A stretch of 64,000 bases of DNA from SHZI01 sp038214295 (GTDB lineage: Bacteria > Pseudomonadota > Gammaproteobacteria > Steroidobacterales > GCA-2729495): NCBI GenBank assembly GCA_038214295.1, contig JBBQSA010000010.1:1-64000 (forward strand), given 5' to 3'. The position numbers were made by a program, and so were the translations under genes. The notes beneath the pieces were generated by a model. The model was not told the origin of the DNA. It made no database searches and worked only from the letters and a program-made list of their open reading frames with translations. Of this stretch, positions 59,313 through 64,000 are shown in pieces (positions within the stretch are counted from its first letter, which is position 1; the number at the start of each line of letters is the position of its first letter).

Positions 59313-60263
59313 ATGCAGCAGCCTGCGCAGAAGACCTCCACGCTCAAGCCCTTTGAAAAGGGCGACATTTTCCTGGGGTGTACCTACCTCAACAACCCCA
59401 ATGACGACCACATGGGGGAGGGGCGGATCCTGCAGTTCGACCGGAACTGGATCGCCAAGGGCACCTGGTACACCACCGGCACCCGCTACTTCATCGTCGG
59501 CTGCACCGTTGCGCCCGACGGCACCCTCTGGGGCTTCGACTGCCACGACCACATCGCTGTCCGGGCCACGCCGGACGCAAAGGAACTACCGCCCAGGGAC
59601 ATGGGCCGGGCCTTCGGCAGCGTGAGCTGGGACAAGGCGGGCAATCACTATTTCGGCGAGTACTTCATCGGCAAGGAGATCTGGAAGGGCACCAGCGCGA
59701 AACTCCTCGCCGACGGCACGCTCGGCGCCGGCCACATTTACAAGTACAGCCCCGATCTCAACCTGCTGGACGAGTACCCGACCGAGTACGCCCCGGAACC
59801 GACGCGCTTCAAGGGCGTGACCCATTCAACCCTGCACCCGTCCGGCGAGTTCATTACCTACACGACCGAGACCTCGCGCCGCCTGATGCGCTATGACATC
59901 CGGACCCGTCGGCAGCTGCCGGATCTCGCCGGGTATCCGGACGCCGACCCGTACGACCGGACCGACAAGCGCTGGTTCATCGCTGTCGCCTACCTGCCGG
60001 ACGGCCGGCTGCTGTGCACGGTTGCTGACGGGCTCGCGGTCTACGACGAGGCCGGCAAGGTGCTCCAGCACATCCCGTTGCCCGGCTACGGCTGGGCCCA
60101 GGTCACGCCGGACGTCGACACGCGCTACGCTCTCGCCGCCAACGTCTGGACCGGGGTCGCCGCGCGCATCGACCTGAAGGAAGGGAAAATCGTGCAGCAG
60201 ATGGATACCGGCTTCACGGCGCCATTCCGGTCCCTCGCCGGCATCGCGGTGTTCAGGGGTTGA
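59313..60263 (+). CDS. Predicted beta-propeller protein of unknown function (paralogue 2)
   Basis: 316 residues from ATG 59313 with CGGAG 8 bases upstream. It is clearly homologous along its whole length to the protein at 48443: FEKGDIFLGCTYLNN, DDHMGEGRILQFDR, GTLWGFDCHDHIAV, VTHSTLHPSGEFITY and RSLAGIAVFRG. The insertion YPDADPYDRTDKRWF is specific to this copy. There is no signal peptide. It lies 34 bp after the SulP carrier and directly before an NAD(P)-binding lipoprotein, whereas the first copy sits with a PP-loop enzyme. The two copies may act on related small molecules. Confidence 0.82.
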   Translation: MQQPAQKTSTLKPFEKGDIFLGCTYLNNPNDDHMGEGRILQFDRNWIAKGTWYTTGTRYFIVGCTVAPDGTLWGFDCHDHIAVRATPDAKELPPRDMGRAFGSVSWDKAGNHYFGEYFIGKEIWKGTSAKLLADGTLGAGHIYKYSPDLNLLDEYPTEYAPEPTRFKGVTHSTLHPSGEFITYTTETSRRLMRYDIRTRRQLPDLAGYPDADPYDRTDKRWFIAVAYLPDGRLLCTVADGLAVYDEAGKVLQHIPLPGYGWAQVTPDVDTRYALAANVWTGVAARIDLKEGKIVQQMDTGFTAPFRSLAGIAVFRG

Positions 60264-60265
60264 GC

Positions 60266-61117
60266 GTGGGCCGCCGCCTGCTGCTGCTGGCCATCGTGGC
60301 TGGCAGCCTCGTGAGCGGTTGCGCCGGTCTGGGCCAGTCTGGTCTTGGCCAGTCTGGTCAGGGCCCGCTTGGTCAGGAAGGTCCGGGACGCGCCGACGTC
60401 CTCCGTGGCAAGACCATTCTCGTTGCCGGCGGGTCGGGCCGGGCGGGGCAGTACGTGCTCCGGCATCTCCGCGAGGACGGCCTGCGCTTCCGCGCGATGA
60501 CCCGCAGCCGTGTCGAGGCGGAGAAGCGCCTCGGCCAGGAGTTCGCAGGTATCGACTGGGTGGAGTGCGACGTGCGCGATCCGGCGCAGGTTGCCCGGGC
60601 GATGCGCGGTGTGGATCTCGTGATCAGCGTGATTGGCGCCAACCAGGTAACGGGCGACAACACTGCCGAGTTCGTCGACTACGGTGGCGTGCGGCACCTG
60701 GTGGATGCCGCTGTCCGGGAGAAGGTGCAGCGCTTCGTCCTGCTCACTGCCATCGGCGTGACCGATCCGGCCCACCCGTTCAACAAGGCGACGAAGGGCG
60801 CGCTCGGCTGGCGCTACCAGGGCGAGCAGTACCTGCGCGCCAGCGGGCTCGACTACACCATCGTCCGGCCGGGCGGCCTTGTGAACGACCCCGCCGGGCA
60901 AAAAGGCCTGCGCTTCGAGCAGGGGGATGTCTGGCGGCCGTTGGTGCGCAGCACCCTGTCGCGGGACGACCTGGCCCTCGTCCTTATCGAGGCGCTCCGC
61001 CAGCCGGGGGCCCGGCGGGCCACTTTCGAGCTGGTCAATGACGCCGGCCTTGCGCCGGGGGCCTGGCGGGACCGCTTCGCCACGCTCAGCCCCGATCCGC
61101 CGCCGCCCGCGAATTAA
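60266..61117 (+). CDS. NAD(P)-binding atypical-SDR lipoprotein
   Basis: 283 residues from GTG 60266, chosen over TTG 60260 because AGGGG is 7 bases upstream. The lipoprotein signal is AIVAGSLVSGC. A linker of GLGQSGLGQSGQG repeats follows. Then an SDR-a5/NmrA-like domain has ILVAGGSGRAGQYVL (dinucleotide motif), VECDVRDPAQVARAM, RFVLLTAIGVTD and YLRASGLDYTIVRPGGL. A membrane-anchored, probably periplasm-facing copy of a normally cytoplasmic fold is unusual. The product may bind NAD(P) or use the fold for recognition. Confidence 0.87.
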   Translation: MGRRLLLLAIVAGSLVSGCAGLGQSGLGQSGQGPLGQEGPGRADVLRGKTILVAGGSGRAGQYVLRHLREDGLRFRAMTRSRVEAEKRLGQEFAGIDWVECDVRDPAQVARAMRGVDLVISVIGANQVTGDNTAEFVDYGGVRHLVDAAVREKVQRFVLLTAIGVTDPAHPFNKATKGALGWRYQGEQYLRASGLDYTIVRPGGLVNDPAGQKGLRFEQGDVWRPLVRSTLSRDDLALVLIEALRQPGARRATFELVNDAGLAPGAWRDRFATLSPDPPPPAN

Positions 61118-61524
61118 GAAATCTTAAGTTGTACGCAACGCTCCCGCGATGGGGCGCGGCCCACTATTGCCGCGTGCCCTGGTGAGTCACCCCCTCGACA
61201 GGCACAGACGTGACGGGACGATCCGGGACGTGGTACCGGCGGGCGGGCGGACAAAGCGGGGACTGGGTCAGGTCCCTCCGCGTTGATCCAGTCGACGCTG
61301 CCCCGCCGCCTGCCGGTACCACGAGGACGGATCGCGTAAGCAACCCACGTAACAGGAGAAGGCAGGACTGCCCACGGCGAAGGCAAGCGAGCAGGATCAC
61401 CCGCGGGGCCCATCCCCCTGTCCCCCCAGATCCGCGGCGATCATGCAAGCTTGCAACCCCTCTTCCGCCAGGCAGTCCTGCTGACCCCTTAACCTGCTGA
61501 CCCCTCAATCAGGACTCGCACACA
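61118..61524. other. 407-bp intergenic region upstream of the Do-family protease gene
   Basis: No gene is supported. It contains TTAAGA-AA-TCTTAA at 61114-61127, overlapping the previous stop, a 12-bp perfect palindrome TGCAAGCTTGCA at 61444-61455, and a duplicated CCTGCTGACCCCT (see next entry). I searched for a sigma-E promoter (GAACTT-N16-TCTRA) and saw no good match. The long leader suggests regulated expression of the protease. Confidence 0.5.
61477..61505 (+). repeat. 16-bp-period direct repeat before the protease gene
   Basis: CCTGCTGACCCCT occurs at 61477-61489 and 61493-61505, with a 3-base separation and a 16-bp period. The second copy ends 19 bases before ATG 61525, within the expected mRNA leader. 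It may be a regulator site or a small duplication. Confidence 0.5.
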
Positions 61525-63078
61525 ATGTCGACACGCACTTCACTGACAGTCGCCGCCAGCGCCGTGCTGCTGCTGGTGGCGGCCACCGTCCTCGTCGGCA
61601 AGTCGACGCCGGCCAGTTCCGCCACGCCGGCCAGTGCTGCCACGCCGGCCAGTTCTGCCACGCCGGAGAGCCCGGCCATGGCGCCGGCCCCAGCTTCACC
61701 AGGCGCGGTGGGGCCCTTGCCCGTGCCGGCAGGTCTCCCGGACTTCAAGGCCATCATCAAGCGCAACCAGGCGAGCGTGGTGAACATCAGCACGACCCAG
61801 CAGTTGCGCCAGGGCGAGGCGATGCAGGGCCTCCCGCCCGGCTTCGAGGAATTCTTCCGACAGTTCCGCGGCATGCCCGGGCAGCGTGGCAGGCCTGGCC
61901 CCATGCCCCAGCCCATGCCCCAGCCCCGGGAAGCCAATTCGCTGGGCTCCGGCTTCATCATTTCAGCTGACGGCGAGATCCTCACCAACGCCCACGTGGT
62001 CGACGGCGCCGACGAGATCCTGGTCAAGCTCGCCGACAACACCGAGAAGCCGGCCAAGGTCATCGGCCTCGACAAGGCCAGCGATGTCGCGCTGCTGAAG
62101 ATCGACGCCAAGGGCCTCCCGACGGTCACGCTGGGAGATTCCTCGCAGCTCGAGGTGGGCGACTGGGTGCTGGCGATCGGGTCGCCGTTCGGCCTCGAGC
62201 ACACGGCGACCCAGGGCATCGTCAGCGCCCTGGGACGCAGCCTGCCGGACGGTAACTACGTGCCGTTCATCCAGACCGATGTCGCCGTCAACCCCGGTAA
62301 CTCGGGCGGCCCGCTGTTCAACACCCGGGGCGAGGTCGTCGGCATCAACTCCCAGATCTACAGCCGCAGTGGCGGCTACATGGGCCTGTCGTTTGCCATC
62401 CCGGTGAACACCGCGAAGAGCGTCGCGCAGCAGCTGGCGGCCAATGGCCGCGTCGAGCGGGGCTGGCTGGGCGTGGGTATCCAGAGCGTCAACGGGGATC
62501 TCGCGAAGTCCTTCGGGCTGGACAAGCCCGCCGGCGCGCTCGTCGGCCAGGTGGATCCCGCCGGTCCGGCCGGCAAGGCGGGACTCAAGCCGGGCGATGT
62601 CATCCTTGCATTCAACGGCCGGTCCATTACCCAGTCCGCCGACCTGCCCCCGCTGGTGGGCGAGACCAGGCCCGGCACCCTGGTCGAGCTGAGTGTCTGG
62701 CGTGACAAGAATCCCCGGGCGATCAACGTCACCGTCGCGCAGCTGAAGCCGGCGGATAGCGAGGTGGTTGCCGCCAATGCCGGCGGAGACCAGAAGCCCG
62801 GTATCCTGAACGTGCAGGTGGCGGATCTGACACCCGAGCAGCGGGAGCAGGCCGGTATCGAGTCCGGTGGCGTGCTCGTGGTGGCCGTCGCTGCCGGGCC
62901 GGCGGCACGGGCCGGCGTGAGCGCCGGCGACATCATTCTCCAGGTCGGCGGGCGGCCGGTCGGCAGTCCGCAGGACCTCGCCGGCCTGGCCCGGAAGCTG
63001 CCGAAAGGCGAGCCGGTCCCACTGCTCATCCAGCGAGACGAGGCCCGGCTGTTCCTGCCGCTCACCATCACGGGCTGA
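61525..63078 (+). CDS. Do-family serine endopeptidase (DegP/MucD)
   Basis: 517 residues from ATG 61525. A signal/anchor (AASAVLLLVAATVLVG) is followed by a low-complexity linker of TPASSATPASAA repeats and Pro/Met-rich stretches. The trypsin-like domain has the catalytic triad: His in LTNAHVVDGA, Asp in DKASDVALLKI, Ser in NPGNSGGPLF. Two PDZ domains follow, about 285-380 (GWLGVGIQSVNGDLAKSFGL) and 400-500 (GVLVVAVAAGPAARAG). DegP-type proteases degrade or refold misfolded periplasmic proteins. It stands as a single gene between a long leader and a strong terminator. Confidence 0.95.
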   Translation: MSTRTSLTVAASAVLLLVAATVLVGKSTPASSATPASAATPASSATPESPAMAPAPASPGAVGPLPVPAGLPDFKAIIKRNQASVVNISTTQQLRQGEAMQGLPPGFEEFFRQFRGMPGQRGRPGPMPQPMPQPREANSLGSGFIISADGEILTNAHVVDGADEILVKLADNTEKPAKVIGLDKASDVALLKIDAKGLPTVTLGDSSQLEVGDWVLAIGSPFGLEHTATQGIVSALGRSLPDGNYVPFIQTDVAVNPGNSGGPLFNTRGEVVGINSQIYSRSGGYMGLSFAIPVNTAKSVAQQLAANGRVERGWLGVGIQSVNGDLAKSFGLDKPAGALVGQVDPAGPAGKAGLKPGDVILAFNGRSITQSADLPPLVGETRPGTLVELSVWRDKNPRAINVTVAQLKPADSEVVAANAGGDQKPGILNVQVADLTPEQREQAGIESGGVLVVAVAAGPAARAGVSAGDIILQVGGRPVGSPQDLAGLARKLPKGEPVPLLIQRDEARLFLPLTITG

Positions 63079-63106
63079 TCGATCCACCAGTCAGTCGCGA
63101 GGGCGC

Positions 63107-63144
63107 GCCGGCCGGGTGACCTGGTTGCCCGGCCGGCATTTTCT
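63107..63144 (+). terminator. Rho-independent terminator after the protease gene
   Basis: GCCGGCCGGG (63107-63116) pairs exactly with CCCGGCCGGC (63128-63137), with an 11-base loop. ATTTTCT follows directly. It begins 29 bases after the protease stop. Stem GC content and the T-rich tail fit an intrinsic terminator. Confidence 0.8.
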
Positions 63145-63233
63145 GACCCGACCGCGCACCGTCCGGCTTCCCGCTATGCTGTGCGCGAGGGCCAGTCCAA
63201 CCCGGGCTGGCCCGAGTCCTCCAGAGCCGGATC

Positions 63234-64000
63234 ATGAATACCGAGGCTGCGGCCATTGACGACACGAGTCCGCCGGGTCGCCGGTGGCTCGTCCCGGCGC
63301 TCACGCTCGCAGCTGTAGTGGTCGTGGTGGCGATACTCGATCGCGAACTGCGCCAGTACCACCTCCAGGACGTGCTGCATGCCCTGCGCGCGATGCCCGC
63401 GGCGAGCCTCTGGTGGTCCTTCGCCCTGACCGCGTGCAGCTACTGGGTGCTGACGGCCTACGACGTCCTCGGCCTCAGGTACGTGGGCAGGAAACTGCCT
63501 TACCGGCGCACGGCCGTGACTTCCTTCATCGCCTACGCCTTCGGCCACAGCTTCAGCCTCGCCGCGCTGACCGGCGCTGCCGTGCGCTACCGGCTGTACG
63601 CGCCCTCCGGCCTCGCAGGCCTCGATGTGGCGCGGGTGGCGGGGTTCACTGCGGTGACCTCCGGCGTCGGCATTGCCCTGCTGGGCGGCCTCGCGCTGGT
63701 GGTCGCGCCCGAGGCCACGGGTACCGCACTGCGTCTCTACCCCGGCTGGGCGCTGGCGGCCGGCATCGGCATTCTCGGTGCGGTGGCGGCTTACGTGGTC
63801 TGGGCCGCCGCCTCCAGGGCGCCGCTCGAGCTGTGGAGCTGGCGCGTCGAGCCGCCGGGCGCCCGGCTGGCCATTCCGCAGCTCGGCGCGGGCCTGGCGG
63901 ACCTGCTGCTGTCGGCGGCCGCGCTCTGGGTGCTGTTGCCGGAATCCGCGCACATGTCCTTCCCGGCCTTCGCCGGCGTGTACGCTGCCGCTATCGTCGT
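63234..64000 (+). CDS. mprF: MprF-like lysylphosphatidylglycerol flippase domain (3' truncated by window)
   Basis: The reading frame is open from ATG 63234 to the window end (255 complete codons). The opening MNTEAAAIDDTSPPGRRW is followed by helix LVPALTLAAVVVVVAIL and at least six further helices. LALTACSYWVLTAYD-like FALTACSYWVLTAYDVLGLRY, TSFIAYAFGHSFSLAALTGAAVRYRLYA and GVGIALLGGLALVV match the N-terminal flippase (UPF0104/YbhN-like) domain of MprF. MprF adds lysine or alanine to phosphatidylglycerol and flips it, reducing binding of cationic peptides. The synthetase half, if present, is beyond the edge; a stand-alone YbhN-type protein remains possible. Confidence 0.85.
   Translation, partial: MNTEAAAIDDTSPPGRRWLVPALTLAAVVVVVAILDRELRQYHLQDVLHALRAMPAASLWWSFALTACSYWVLTAYDVLGLRYVGRKLPYRRTAVTSFIAYAFGHSFSLAALTGAAVRYRLYAPSGLAGLDVARVAGFTAVTSGVGIALLGGLALVVAPEATGTALRLYPGWALAAGIGILGAVAAYVVWAAASRAPLELWSWRVEPPGARLAIPQLGAGLADLLLSAAALWVLLPESAHMSFPAFAGVYAAAIV

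Overview
The window is GC-rich, densely coded chromosomal DNA with short gaps, many 1-8 base stop/start overlaps and frequent GTG/TTG starts. Lipoproteins, TonB-dependent and TpsB/BamA-like outer-membrane proteins, an exosortase, UbiD, an LLM flavoenzyme and haloalkane dehalogenases point to a free-living Gram-negative bacterium, most likely a gammaproteobacterium of the Nevskiales/Steroidobacterales type (inference from gene content only). No rRNA, tRNA, CRISPR array, prophage or insertion sequence was seen.

Layout. 1-3.4 kb: end of an OmpA-like protein; a TetR regulator fused or coupled to a host-attachment domain; an apparent TetR operator; a divergent operon of a membrane protein, an HdeA-like periplasmic protein and a glutathione transferase. 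3.4-11.7 kb: an energy and stress block with a CBS protein, acetate kinase, a phosphotransacylase, DUF4404, a Zn alcohol dehydrogenase, PPK2, the wreck of an MgtA-like P-type ATPase, a cysteine-containing membrane protein and FtsH. 11.8-14.1 kb: an Ig-repeat lipoprotein, a DUF1838 protein and DUF2892. 14.1-19.4 kb: a flavin-dependent catabolic cluster (two split-barrel flavin reductases, an alpha/beta hydrolase, an MFS carrier and an LLM monooxygenase). 19.4-24.1 kb: small periplasmic proteins, then an exosortase-EpsI fusion facing one tiny Gly/His-rich substrate-like protein that has a sigma-54-like promoter. 24.1-29.1 kb: a PlpD-type patatin autotransporter, a VTT protein and an APC permease.

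29.1-38.6 kb: a colinear run of a TonB receptor translationally coupled to two haloalkane dehalogenase homologues (the second lacks its acid and base residues), TrmO, GabT, a small DMT carrier, an FAD desaturase-like protein and a Rieske protein. 38.7-41.6 kb: a UbiD decarboxylase facing an operon of three micro membrane proteins and an SDR. 41.8-46.3 kb: a SOUL protein and a large secreted DUF11-repeat/dockerin-like protein with a 771-bp internal repeat. 46.8-50.5 kb: cytochrome c, a tandem Usp, DUF2934, an unnamed propeller-like protein and a PP-loop enzyme. 50.6-53.7 kb: a Zrg-like metal (zinc) ABC cluster. 53.7-64 kb: a PNPOx-like protein, a TPR-2OG oxygenase, YbiT, a SulP carrier, a second propeller-like paralogue, an NAD(P)-binding lipoprotein, a Do-family protease, and the start of an MprF-like flippase cut by the window edge.

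Best candidates for undescribed biology are the dedicated exosortase/substrate pair, the propeller-like paralogues with the PP-loop enzyme, the TonB receptor-dehalogenase module with its degenerate partner, the TetR/host-attachment fusion, and the micro-membrane-protein/SDR operon opposite UbiD.
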